Shown here piece after piece: positions 22,991 through 32,072 of a stretch of 64,000 nt of DNA. The translations under genes were made by a program, and so were the position numbers. Source of the stretch: Pasteurellaceae bacterium. GTDB lineage: Bacteria > Pseudomonadota > Gammaproteobacteria > Enterobacterales > Pasteurellaceae. Each line of letters begins with the position of its first letter. The stretch's first letter is position 1. The stretch is taken from NCBI GenBank assembly GCA_030527795.1, contig JAUNAB010000007.1:43182-107181 (forward strand), written 5' to 3'. Under the pieces are notes generated by a model. It did not search any database. It saw only the letters and a list, made by a program, of their open reading frames with translations, and was not told where the DNA came from.

Positions 22991-23275
22991 ATGAAAAAAC
23001 TACTTTTAATAACCAGCGTTTACGTTATCTTGACAGGGTGTTTTGGAAAAATTATCCTGTTAAGGAATTTAGAGAAAATGAGAGTTTAAGAAAGGAATAC
23101 GTTGACAAATGCTCTAACGGTGAACTGAAAAAAAACAGAAGTAAATTGTATTAATGCTTTGGGTGCTGACGATCTAGAAAAAGTTCATTCTCAATTAAAG
23201 AGTATCCAATCTGAGTTAAATAAATTATTAATTATTGAAAAAGCCGAAGTTTATTCGGCTTTTTATTTAATCTAA
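22991..23275 (+). pseudogene. EexN-like lipoprotein gene with two compensating frameshifts
   Basis: Starting at ATG 22991, behind AGGAGAG, the frame encodes a lipoprotein signal with lipobox LTGC (Cys17), then hits a stop at 23087. From 23041 the -1 frame continues sensibly (WKNYPVKEFRENESLRKEYV, DKCSNGELKK), and after an A8 run (23128-23135) the original frame resumes (EVNCINALGADDLEKVHSQL). Rejoined, it has the charged K-C-NGEL...NC-NA pattern of EexN-family small lipoproteins. A one-base loss near 23041 and a one-base gain in A8 explain it. Either a real pseudogene or two sequencing errors. Family assignment is moderate. Confidence 0.6.
23237..23267. terminator. Terminator after the EexN-like remnant
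   Basis: Arms AAGCCGAA / TTCGGCTT around a short loop with A-run before and T-run after; may serve both this locus and the convergent aroE. Confidence 0.75.
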
Positions 23276-23298
23276 TAAAACCGCGGATCTTTTTTCGG

Positions 23299-24102
<804 letters not shown>

Positions 24103-24654
24103 TTATCCTTGTCTAAAAATTTGTTGGCTAAAAATATCGCGAATTTCTGACGGTTTACTTGCTTGTCCGACGGGTTGGTTTAAAACAGGGAAATGCTCAC
24201 CGAATTGTGTTAAAACTTGTTGTGCCGTTATGCAAGGCGAAAAACCACTTAAATTTGCTGACGTTGAAGTTAAGGCAAAACCTGTTCCTTGGCAAAGCTG
24301 TTGCACAGCTGGATGATCACATAAGCGTACAGCAATGGAATCAAACTTTCCTGTTAGCCACATTGGTACGTCTTTATGTGCGGGAACAACCCAAGTGATT
24401 GGATGTGAATAATGTTTTTGTAAGCGTTGCCAATGTTTTGCTTGCATTTTTTTTTCATCAATGAAGGGTTGTAACAACTCAATCGAGGGTGCAATTACAA
24501 TTAACCCTTTTTCTATTGAGCGTTTTTTGATTGCTAATAGTTGTTGCACTGCTTGCTCACTCATTGGGTTACAACCTAATCCAAAAACGGCTTCAGTGGG
24601 GTAAGCAACAACCTGATTTTGTTTAAGATAATTAATGATCTGATCTAGGTTCAT
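24103..24654 (-). CDS. tsaC: Threonylcarbamoyl-AMP synthase TsaC (YrdC/RimN)
   Basis: 183 residues (E. coli 190). It makes threonylcarbamoyl-AMP for the t6A37 tRNA modification. YrdC fold signatures: [44 protein letters not shown] and [13 protein letters not shown] chose the ATG at 24654 because longer starts add residues not seen in the family; the gene then overlaps the upstream zinc-finger gene by 23 bases, suggesting coupling. Confidence 0.94.
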   Translation of the reverse strand: MNLDQIINYLKQNQVVAYPTEAVFGLGCNPMSEQAVQQLLAIKKRSIEKGLIVIAPSIELLQPFIDEKKMQAKHWQRLQKHYSHPITWVVPAHKDVPMWLTGKFDSIAVRLCDHPAVQQLCQGTGFALTSTSANLSGFSPCITAQQVLTQFGEHFPVLNQPVGQASKPSEIRDIFSQQIFRQG

Positions 24655-25210
24655 TTTCTTCGTGATTATCGGGGGTAAATAGATGACGGCAATGTTTATT
24701 TGCACATTGATATTGCATCGGATTATGCTTTTTTAGAATACAAACGGAAAAATGGCATTGCGGGCAAACTTGAGCAATCGGGCGTTGTGCGAGAGTAAAT
24801 TTACAATGAGGATATTGGCTACAACCGTAAAAGGTTTTGCCTTGCCGTCCACGGCGAGCTAAGAGTTTTCCTTGCTGGCATTCTGGGCAATCAACAAATT
24901 GTTCTGTTTCTGTTTCCACATTATCTTGCACAGTAAAATGACAAATGGGATATTGGCTGCAAACTATAAACATACCAAAACTGCCTTGGCGTAATTGTAA
25001 GGGGTGATTACATTCAGGGCAAACTTCATCTAATTGCTTTAATACATTACTTTCTTGAGAATGTGTGTGCAAGGGTTTGATATAATCACAATTAGGATAT
25101 GCCGAACAGCCTAAAAAAAGCCCTTTTTTCCCTTGTTTTATTTGCAATGGATTTGCACAAAGGGGGCAATATTCTATCTGTTTAGTCGGCTTAAATAGCT
25201 TGGTGTTCAT
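24632..25210 (-). CDS. yrdD: Topoisomerase-I-type zinc-finger protein (YrdD-like)
   Basis: 192 residues built almost only of four Cys4 zinc ribbons of the topoisomerase I C-terminal type: CPLC...[12 protein letters not shown]...CSQYPIC, CPEC...GCSQYPHC and CPQC...CANKHC. There is no topoisomerase catalytic domain, so it probably binds nucleic acid by itself; function unknown. E. coli YrdD has the same domain and sits in the same place upstream of tsaC-aroE. Confidence 0.9.
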   Translation of the reverse strand: MNTKLFKPTKQIEYCPLCANPLQIKQGKKGLFLGCSAYPNCDYIKPLHTHSQESNVLKQLDEVCPECNHPLQLRQGSFGMFIVCSQYPICHFTVQDNVETETEQFVDCPECQQGKLLARRGRQGKTFYGCSQYPHCKFTLAQRPIAQVCPQCHFSVCILKKHNPMQYQCANKHCRHLFTPDNHEENEPRSDH

Positions 25211-25299
25211 TTGTTATGGCTAATCGTTATCACATAAAATTGGCATTAATTTTACGCTTTTTCGTTTATACTAGCCACGATTTTATTTAAGGAGAGTGT

Positions 25300-26883
25300 A
25301 TGTCTATCTATCAAACGCCAGAATTTTTGACCGCGGTTTTGGGGCTTATTTTTGTATTATTGCTAGGATTATTTTTTTGCTATCAACATAAACAACAGCA
25401 ACGAAAATTAATTGATGAATACAATCAATTAGTGGAACAATTTAATCATCAACGTGATGAAAAAAATCAGCTTGAACAACAACTTATTCGTGTGCAAACC
25501 CAAGCTGATGGTTTACAAATTCGCATTAATGAACGTGATGAAAAAATTCATTATTTGCAAACGGAATTAGATCAAGAACAAGATAATAATCAGCAAATCA
25601 ACGGACAAATCACTCAATTACAACAACATTATGGATCGGCGGTTGCACAAGCGAAAAGTTTACAAATGCAATTACAACAACAGCAGCAACAAATGCAACG
25701 TAAGGAACAAGAGGTAGTGCAATTAAACGGGCAACTTACGGATTTTGCCCAACAATTAACGGGGATAAAAACGCAACTTATTGAAAAAGAAAAACAATTT
25801 ATTGAACAACAACAAATGATTGAACAAAGTAAACAGCAATTAAGTGTACAATTTCAACATTTAGCCAATCAAATTTTAGAAGAAAAAACACAACGTTTTA
25901 ATCAAACTAACCAAAGTGCATTAGATAATTTGTTAAAGCCATTTAGAGAACAAATTGAAGGTTTTCAAAAACGGGTAAATGAAATTCATTCTGAAAATGT
26001 GAAAGGCAATGCGAACCTTGAATCTGAAATTAAAAAAGTATTAGAAATTGGGCTTTCAATGTCGCAACAGGCAGATAATCTTACCTCTGCTTTAAAAGGT
26101 GAGAAGAAAACCTTAGGCAATTGGGGCGAAATTCAGCTTGAAAAAGCATTGCAGTCAGCGGGGTTGATTGAGAATGAACATTATAATGCACAAGCACATT
26201 TTAAAAATGAGCAAGGTCAACATAATTATCCCGATTTTGTTTTAAATTTACCTGATAATAAGCATTTAATTATAGATAGTAAAATGTCATTAGTGGCGTA
26301 TGAACAAGCCGTAAATTCACAAGATGATGAGCAAAGAGAATACTTTTTGAAAGAACATTGTAAAGCATTGCGTAATCATATTAATGATTTAAGTCATAAG
26401 GATTATAGTAATCTTATTGGTATGCGAAGCCCTGATTTTGTTTTAATGTTTTTAGCGATTGAACCTGCATATATTGAAGCATTAAAAACGGATACAAACT
26501 TGTTTAATTATGGTTATGAACGTAATGTTATCTTGGTTTCTCACACCACCTTAATGCCTATTTTACGCACAGTGGCGAATTTATGGCGGATTGAACGAGG
26601 TAATCTTGAAGCAAGAGAAATTAGCGAACGAGCAGGAGAGATTTATAATCAAGTTTGTTTGGTGGTTGAACGGTTAAGTAGTTTAGGCGATAACCTAAAT
26701 AAAGTGAGTAAACATTATAATAATACGGTAACTGCTTTAGTGGGGGGGCAAGGATTGATTGGAAAAGTAGAACGTTTTAAAGCACTTTCTGCGAAAGCAA
26801 ATAAGCAAATGCCGAATTTAGAACCCATTCACGCGGATATTGAAATGGAAAAACTGACAGTAGTTCGTGCTGATAGAGAATAA
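25300..26883 (+). CDS. rmuC: RmuC-family protein, putative nuclease limiting inversion recombination
   Basis: 527 residues. An N-terminal membrane anchor (about residues 8-27), a long Gln/Glu-rich coiled coil (about 30-200), then the RmuC nuclease-like domain with KTLGNWGEIQLEKALQSAGL, YPDFVLNLPDNKHLIIDSKMSL (PD-(D/E)xK-like D...DSK) and FLAIEPAYIEAL. E. coli RmuC limits recombination at short inverted repeats, which is of interest in a genome rich in such repeats. An uptake-like core (25330-25337) encodes LTAVLG in the anchor. GGAGAG ribosome site. Confidence 0.93.
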   Translation: MSIYQTPEFLTAVLGLIFVLLLGLFFCYQHKQQQRKLIDEYNQLVEQFNHQRDEKNQLEQQLIRVQTQADGLQIRINERDEKIHYLQTELDQEQDNNQQINGQITQLQQHYGSAVAQAKSLQMQLQQQQQQMQRKEQEVVQLNGQLTDFAQQLTGIKTQLIEKEKQFIEQQQMIEQSKQQLSVQFQHLANQILEEKTQRFNQTNQSALDNLLKPFREQIEGFQKRVNEIHSENVKGNANLESEIKKVLEIGLSMSQQADNLTSALKGEKKTLGNWGEIQLEKALQSAGLIENEHYNAQAHFKNEQGQHNYPDFVLNLPDNKHLIIDSKMSLVAYEQAVNSQDDEQREYFLKEHCKALRNHINDLSHKDYSNLIGMRSPDFVLMFLAIEPAYIEALKTDTNLFNYGYERNVILVSHTTLMPILRTVANLWRIERGNLEAREISERAGEIYNQVCLVVERLSSLGDNLNKVSKHYNNTVTALVGGQGLIGKVERFKALSAKANKQMPNLEPIHADIEMEKLTVVRADRE

Positions 26884-27073
26884 TGTTTAAAAAAATTATA
26901 TTAATAAATTGTTAATTGGAATAATTTATTCATTTTTCTATATATTGCGTATTTAAGTAACTAATAAGAGTAAGTTTAATTGATAATTATTTACAACTAT
27001 CTCTTTATCCGTTATGTTTATAAGGCTGTAAATTATTATTTTATTTAATGTAACAACAAATTATGGAGTTTAT

Positions 27074-27502
27074 ATGGCTGAACAAATCGTTCCTTCAAAT
27101 GACGTTATTCTTAAAGCAGTTCAAGACTCATTGGTTATTTCAACCACGGATTTGCAAGGTGTTATTACTTACGCAAATGACCTTTTTTGTACATTAACAG
27201 GTTATTCTCGTGAAGAGTTAATCGGCCAACCGCACAATTTAGTTCGTCACCCTGCCGTGCCAAAAGCAGTATATAAAGATATGTGGGATACCATTCAAGC
27301 AGGTAAAATCTGGGCAGGTATCGTGCCAAATATTGGTAAAGGTGGTGTGGTTTATGTTGTTGATACTACTGTTCACCCAATTTTTGAAGATGGCAAAATC
27401 ACAGGTTATATCAGTGTTCGCCGTGTAATCAATGATTTAATGCAAAACTTTGATGCCGTTGAATTTTCAAAAGAAATGTTTGACGAATATTACGACAAAT
27501 AA
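27074..27502 (+). CDS. Stand-alone PAS domain protein
   Basis: 142 residues forming one PAS domain of the Aer (aerotaxis receptor) type: VISTTDLQGVITYANDLFCTLTGYSREELIGQPHN, LVRHPAVPKAVYKDMW, then VYVVDTTVHPIFEDGKITGYISVRR. There is no HAMP, chemoreceptor, kinase or GGDEF domain; a short acidic tail follows. It may bind FAD or sense redox like Aer, but no partner is adjacent, so this is inference. Single gene with its own terminator; preceded by a 190-bp AT-rich gap without an obvious motif. Confidence 0.85.
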   Translation: MAEQIVPSNDVILKAVQDSLVISTTDLQGVITYANDLFCTLTGYSREELIGQPHNLVRHPAVPKAVYKDMWDTIQAGKIWAGIVPNIGKGGVVYVVDTTVHPIFEDGKITGYISVRRVINDLMQNFDAVEFSKEMFDEYYDK

Positions 27503-27508
27503 TTTTTT

Positions 27509-27536
27509 AGGCGTGCTGCGGCACGCTTTTCTTTTT
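27509..27536 (+). terminator. Terminator after PAS gene
   Basis: GCGTGC / GCACGC stem with a four-base loop, then TTTTCTTTT, 6 bases after the stop. Confidence 0.8.
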
Positions 27537-27569
27537 TCCTTTCTTTTATCCCTTTTTTAAGGACATATT

Positions 27570-29123
27570 ATGAGCCAACTGCGAATCCATATTGCTTACG
27601 GTTCTGAATCAGGCAATACCGAAGCTCTCGCACAGCAACTTATTCAACAACCTTTTTTACAACCCTATTCGCCCACTTTAGCGACCATTAACGATACCGA
27701 TTTTGCAACCTTTGATCAGCAAAGCCTATTGATTCTTTTAACCAGTTCATTTGGCGATGGCGAACCGCCAGCGAATGCTAATGCCTTTAGCGAAAAAATG
27801 GAAAATTTGACCGCGGTTTCGTTCCGTTATTGCCTGTTTGGATTGGGCGATACCACTTACGACAAATTTTGCGGATTTAGCCAATCAGTAGAGCAACAAC
27901 TTCAAACGAAACGGGCAAAACCATTGATTGAACGTGTTGATGCGGATTTGAATTATCAAGCTATTTTTAAACAATGGTTACCGCTATTGCAACAGGCGAT
28001 TGAAACATTACCAGAACAAGCCATCAGTCATCAATTATCAGTACAAGTGTATAATGAACAAACGACCTATGATGCAGAAGTGTTAGAAATCAAGCAACTA
28101 GCTAATTCTGAACCGCCTGTTTATCATATACGCTTATCGCTAAAAGACAGTGGCATTTTTTATCAAGCAGGGGATTTGCTATATGTTCGCGTGCAGCAAC
28201 CTGAAGCCTTATTGCAAGATTACGTGCAATGGTTTAATGATCCGAATGCTGCGGAGTTATTACGCCATAAAGAATTGCGTTTGTTGAGCAAAAATGTGTT
28301 ACGTGATATTCAAAAAATCTGCGGAAATGCGGAATTAAAGGATCTCACTAAAATTTCAAATAAAAAATCCTTGGAACAATATTTGTATGGGCGAGATGTG
28401 TTAGATGTGTTGCGAGATTTTGATCCGAAGACAAGCGTTTCTCTTACCGATTTAAGCGACATTCTCGCCAATTTAACCGCACGGGCATATTCTATTAGTT
28501 CTTGTAGTGAATGCTACCCTGATTATGTGGATTTATGTGTGCGTTATATCGGTTATCAGCTTAATGATCGCCTCTACCAAGGCACAGCAAGTGGTTATTT
28601 AGCACAATTAAAACCGCGGTCAAAAATTGCGGTATTTTTAAAATCTAATCCAACATTCCATTTGCCAACAAATCCAAGCACACCGATTGTGATGATCGGC
28701 GCGGGGACGGGTATCGCCCCTTACATTGGCTTTTTGCAACGCCTTGCGAGTTTGCCGAATAAAGTAGAAAGTGATTTATTCTTTGGTGAACGTTATCAAG
28801 CGAAAGATTTTCTGTATCAAACGGAATTACAACAATTTCAACAGCAAGGCGTGTTAACAGGTTTATTTACTGCATTTTCGCGTGATCAAGCCGAAAAATA
28901 TTATGTGCAAAATGCCTTAGCAGACCAAGCTGAACACGTTTGGCAACGTATTCAGCAAGGGGCTATTTTTTATGTGTGCGGAAGTAAAACAATGAGCAAA
29001 GCCGTTGATGAAACGCTTATTGAAATTGCACAGAAAATCGGCAATAAACCTTATATTGATGATTTTAATAATATTATCGCGGAGCTTATTGCTAACGGGC
29101 AATTATTCAGAGATATTTATTAA
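27570..29123 (+). CDS. CysJ-like diflavin reductase
   Basis: 517 residues. Domains: N-terminal flavodoxin (YGSESGNTEALAQQL, LLTSSFGDGEPPANA, LFGLGDTTYDKFCGF; about residues 8-145), CysJ-type FAD domain with connecting region (ARAYSISSCSE near residue 305), then the NADPH-binding part (GAGTGIAPYIGFLQRL, FFGERYQAKDFLY, YVCGSKTMSKAVDETL) and a terminal Tyr. Order and ending match sulfite reductase flavoprotein CysJ, but it is about 80 residues shorter, and no cysI is adjacent. The electron acceptor is unknown. Two uptake-like cores at 27810 and 28613. Confidence 0.85.
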   Translation: MSQLRIHIAYGSESGNTEALAQQLIQQPFLQPYSPTLATINDTDFATFDQQSLLILLTSSFGDGEPPANANAFSEKMENLTAVSFRYCLFGLGDTTYDKFCGFSQSVEQQLQTKRAKPLIERVDADLNYQAIFKQWLPLLQQAIETLPEQAISHQLSVQVYNEQTTYDAEVLEIKQLANSEPPVYHIRLSLKDSGIFYQAGDLLYVRVQQPEALLQDYVQWFNDPNAAELLRHKELRLLSKNVLRDIQKICGNAELKDLTKISNKKSLEQYLYGRDVLDVLRDFDPKTSVSLTDLSDILANLTARAYSISSCSECYPDYVDLCVRYIGYQLNDRLYQGTASGYLAQLKPRSKIAVFLKSNPTFHLPTNPSTPIVMIGAGTGIAPYIGFLQRLASLPNKVESDLFFGERYQAKDFLYQTELQQFQQQGVLTGLFTAFSRDQAEKYYVQNALADQAEHVWQRIQQGAIFYVCGSKTMSKAVDETLIEIAQKIGNKPYIDDFNNIIAELIANGQLFRDIY

Positions 29124-29142
29124 TCGTTTGCTGTTATCAAAA

Positions 29143-29186
29143 ACCGCGGTCTAAAAAACGCTTGAATTTTTGTCCGCGGTTTTTTC
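29143..29186. terminator. Paired uptake-like repeats between the diflavin gene and yhbP
   Basis: ACCGCGGT (29143) and TCCGCGGT (29173) face each other, 30 bp core to core, with T6 after. It serves two convergent genes, and the last ten codons of yhbP lie inside it. Confidence 0.7.
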
Positions 29187-29600
29187 ACGTTGCCACAATG
29201 TTTTTTTCCCAAAGCCCAATGTGTTATCAGTAAATTTCACCTCATTGAGTAAAATGTGCCAAATGGGCGATTTCATTACACGAGCATAGGGAAAACGCGA
29301 GTGATAAAGAGCAAGAGCCTGTTTTTTCTCCTCGCCATTGAGCAGGGTGACTTCAGCATTAAATTGAATACCTTGTAATTTCGCCACTGTTTGAGTATCG
29401 TGGATGATCGAGCCTGTAACGTGCGGATTTTTTAGCATTAGCTGAGCGTGGCGGGTGTCAAGGTTGCTACGAATGAGCAGACGTTGTTGCTGTTCGTCAA
29501 AGGCATAATAGCAAATGGCTGACCAATAATCGTTATCAGCAAAAGTTGCTAAGATAACGATGTGTTTTTGTTGTAGAAATTTAACGATATTCTGTTGCAT
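29151..29600 (-). CDS. yhbP: YhbP family (UPF0306) protein, PNPOx-like fold
   Basis: 149 residues, similar to E. coli YhbP (147). HIVILATFADNDYWSAICYYAFDEQQQRLL is the N-terminal split-barrel part; RHAQLMLKNPHVTGSI and the C-terminal FPYARVMKSPIWHILLNEVKFTDNTLGFGKK(TLW) are highly conserved. The fold is that of pyridoxamine-phosphate-oxidase-like flavin binders; function unknown. The last residues (KTADKNSSVF) are encoded by one arm of the uptake-like pair, so the reading frame runs into the terminator. Confidence 0.9.
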   Translation of the reverse strand: MQQNIVKFLQQKHIVILATFADNDYWSAICYYAFDEQQQRLLIRSNLDTRHAQLMLKNPHVTGSIIHDTQTVAKLQGIQFNAEVTLLNGEEKKQALALYHSRFPYARVMKSPIWHILLNEVKFTDNTLGFGKKTLWQREKTADKNSSVF

Positions 29601-29713
29601 TGGGTTTACTCGGAGAAAAAAGCTCGGTATATTGGGGTATTGTTACATAGATAAGTTAGGTTGTTAATAACCTGTATTTATTAAATTGATTTTAAACAAT
29701 GAGTTAGCGATTT

Positions 29714-30040
29714 ATGCAAGAACAAGTGATTGAAATTACCCCTGAACAAGCTTGGCAATTAATGCAGGATGAAGGAGCGGTTTTGTTGGATATTCGAGAT
29801 GCGTTGCGTTTTCAAACTAGTCATCCACAAGGGGCGTTTCATTTAACCAATCATTCCTATGGGCAGTTTCAAGACGATGTAGATTTTGATGAACCTGTGA
29901 TTGTGAGTTGTTATCACGGGGTAAGCAGTTTAAATACCGCGGCTTATTTAATTCAACAAGGCTATGAGCGAGTATATAGCGTAAAAGGCGGTTTTATGGG
30001 ATGGCAAGCAGCGGGCTTGCCGATTGAAAGTCAACCTTAA
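29714..30040 (+). CDS. glpE: Thiosulfate sulfurtransferase GlpE (rhodanese)
   Basis: 108 residues, E. coli length. Single rhodanese domain with catalytic Cys65 in [13 protein letters not shown] and the [23 protein letters not shown] motif. It moves sulfane sulfur from thiosulfate to acceptors such as cyanide or thioredoxin. In E. coli it leads glpEGR; here glpG follows after a small opposed gene, whose 3' end overlaps the glpE stop by 4 bases. Confidence 0.95.
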   Translation: MQEQVIEITPEQAWQLMQDEGAVLLDIRDALRFQTSHPQGAFHLTNHSYGQFQDDVDFDEPVIVSCYHGVSSLNTAAYLIQQGYERVYSVKGGFMGWQAAGLPIESQP

Positions 30041-30363
30041 TTAAAGCCTATAATCGCCACGTAGAATGTGCTTAACCAAAAAATTAGCGTACAGCAACTT
30101 AAAAACAGTTTCGCGGTTTTGCGCTTTTTTTGATGTAAACGATAGGCGATGCGAGCACAGATACCGATAACAAAGGGATATAACCATAAGAAAATAGACA
30201 TTGCGGAGGATTGGAAATCCGTTAAGTGTGGGTTTTTTAACAGATTTGGGGAAATTAATAACGCAAGTGGCCATAACAAAATCGGGATACAAAATCCTGC
30301 AATCGCCCAACTAAACCCACTAAATCCTTCAGGCATATCTGGTAAGTCGTCTTTTTCGTCCAT
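30037..30363 (-). CDS. Small membrane protein of unknown function
   Basis: 108 residues with an acidic start ([19 protein letters not shown]) and three hydrophobic segments (about residues 19-37, 52-70, 84-105). The basic patch [11 protein letters not shown] lies between the last two. I do not recognise a characterised family with confidence. It is encoded against glpE and glpG, in the gap of the usual glpEGR operon, with its 3' end overlapping glpE. The ATG at 30363 has AAGGGAT upstream, a usable ribosome site. Confidence 0.75.
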   Translation of the reverse strand: MDEKDDLPDMPEGFSGFSWAIAGFCIPILLWPLALLISPNLLKNPHLTDFQSSAMSIFLWLYPFVIGICARIAYRLHQKKRKTAKLFLSCCTLIFWLSTFYVAIIGFN

Positions 30364-30404
30364 TTTGTGATCCCTTCTATTGAAAAACAGTGAGAATATA
30401 GCAA

Positions 30405-31262
30405 ATGTTTAAATTAATGGAAAGTGAAATAGGCAGTCTTTGCGTTTCCTTTCGTGATTATATTCGGCAAAAATACAAGTTGGAATTAGTTTTAAAAAAT
30501 GACCCAATTTCTGCGAATGTGGCGGTTTATATTGATGAAAACTCGCCTTTCGTTGAGCAAATCAAACAAGAAGTGCGAAATTTTGTAGCCGATCCGTTCA
30601 ATGAAAAATATCAACAAGCCAGTTGGCAAACGGGCAATGTTCTTACGCAGTCAGGTTTGGGAACGCAGATAAAACAAACGGCGTTATCTGTTAAAAATGC
30701 ATTTTTACACAGCGGAAAATTAACGCTATTTTTGACCGCGGTTTGTGTGATAGTGTATTTATGTCAGATTTTAGGATTTCAAGATCGCATTTTTGAATTT
30801 GCCCATTACCCCGATAGCGTTGCTGAGAACACGCAATATTGGCGTTATTTGAGTCATACGTTAGTCCATTTATCTCTGTGGCATTTGTTGTTTAATGTTG
30901 TATGGTGGTGGATTTTTGCAGGGGCAATCGAACGCCAGTTTGGCACACATCGGTTGTTACTCATTTATCTGAGTGCGGGCGTGATCAGTGGCATTGTCCA
31001 AAATGCTTTTTCTGGACCTGCTTTCTTCGGTTTATCTGGTGTTGTGTATGCGGTGCTTGGGTTTGTTTTTGTTGTGGATAAGTTTAGCAAACAAACCCAT
31101 TTTGATTTACCCGCGGGCTTTTTTAGTATGTTAGTTGTTGGCGTTTTGCTTGGATTTGTTAGCCCTTGGTTAGTGGGGGTTGAAATGGGCAATGCGGCAC
31201 ATATTGCAGGGTTAATGTTAGGATTGATTTTCGGTGTTGTACAGGTGAAATGGTTACAATAG
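30405..31262 (+). CDS. glpG: Rhomboid intramembrane serine protease GlpG
   Basis: 285 residues. N-terminal cytoplasmic domain (about 1-90), then six membrane helices. Catalytic serine in FFGLSGVVYAVLGF and catalytic histidine in NAAHIAGLMLGLIFG, with WRYLSHTLVHLSLWHLLFNVVWWWIFAGAIE as the conserved oxyanion and H-x-x-x-H region. It cleaves membrane-protein substrates in the inner membrane. An uptake-like core at 30735-30742 encodes LTAV. glpR follows after 8 bp. Confidence 0.96.
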   Translation: MFKLMESEIGSLCVSFRDYIRQKYKLELVLKNDPISANVAVYIDENSPFVEQIKQEVRNFVADPFNEKYQQASWQTGNVLTQSGLGTQIKQTALSVKNAFLHSGKLTLFLTAVCVIVYLCQILGFQDRIFEFAHYPDSVAENTQYWRYLSHTLVHLSLWHLLFNVVWWWIFAGAIERQFGTHRLLLIYLSAGVISGIVQNAFSGPAFFGLSGVVYAVLGFVFVVDKFSKQTHFDLPAGFFSMLVVGVLLGFVSPWLVGVEMGNAAHIAGLMLGLIFGVVQVKWLQ

Positions 31263-31270
31263 GATAAAAA

Positions 31271-32029
31271 ATGAAACAATCATTGAGACATAAAAAGATT
31301 ATTGATTTTGTGATGCTGCAAGGTTATGTCAGCACAGAAGAATTGGTGCAATTACTTGACGTTAGTCCGCAGACGATTCGGCGTGATTTAAATGAATTAG
31401 CACAAAATAATCTTATTCGCCGTCATCACGGCGGTGCGGCTAGCCCATCGACTTCAGAAAACAGCGATTATGCTGATCGCAAAGAATTTTTCTCTAATGA
31501 AAAAAATGTGATTGGGGAACAAGTGGCTAAATTAATTCCCGATGGAGCATCGTTGTTTATTGATATAGGCACCACACCTGAAGCGGTGGCACGAGCATTG
31601 CATAATCATAAACGATTACGCATCGTAACGAATAATCTTAATGCTGCATATATGCTAATGCAAAATGAAACCTTTAAAATTACTATTGCTGGCGGTTCAT
31701 TGCGACAAGATGGTGGCATTATTGGCGAAGCGACAATCTCGTTTATTCAGCAATTTCGGTTGGATTATGGCATTTTGGGGATTAGTAGCATTGATATGGA
31801 TGGTTCATTATTAGATTATGATTATCACGAAGTGCAAGTGAAACGGGCATTAATGCAAAATTCACGCAATACCATTTTGGTTGCCGATCACTCAAAATTT
31901 AGCCGCCGAGCCACTGTTAAACTGGGGCAGATTACCGATGTTGAGTTTTTTGTGACCGATCATACGCCACCTGCTGCGATTATGGATATTCTTCGCGCAA
32001 GCGAGGTTGAAACGAGGATTTGTGGTTAA
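31271..32029 (+). CDS. glpR: Glycerol-3-phosphate regulon repressor GlpR
   Basis: 252 residues, E. coli length. DeoR-type helix-turn-helix (STEELVQLLDVSPQTIRRDLNELAQNNLIRRHHGGA) and sugar-phosphate domain (FIDIGTTPEAVARAL, TIAGGSLRQDGGIIGEA, ILGISSIDMDGSLLDYDYHEVQVKRA, TILVADHSKFSRRA). It represses glp genes in the absence of glycerol 3-phosphate; no glpD/F/K is in this window. Follows glpG closely and ends at a paired-repeat terminator. Confidence 0.93.
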   Translation: MKQSLRHKKIIDFVMLQGYVSTEELVQLLDVSPQTIRRDLNELAQNNLIRRHHGGAASPSTSENSDYADRKEFFSNEKNVIGEQVAKLIPDGASLFIDIGTTPEAVARALHNHKRLRIVTNNLNAAYMLMQNETFKITIAGGSLRQDGGIIGEATISFIQQFRLDYGILGISSIDMDGSLLDYDYHEVQVKRALMQNSRNTILVADHSKFSRRATVKLGQITDVEFFVTDHTPPAAIMDILRASEVETRICG

Positions 32030-32070
32030 CCGCGGCCAAAATTTTGAGCGTTTTTTGACCGCGGTTTTTG
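32029..32070. terminator. Paired uptake-like repeats between glpR and glmU
   Basis: ACCGCGGC (32029) and ACCGCGGT (32058), 29 bp apart, facing each other with a TTTTTG tail. It separates two convergent genes; the left arm starts at the last base of the glpR stop codon. Confidence 0.7.
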
Positions 32071-32072
32071 CT

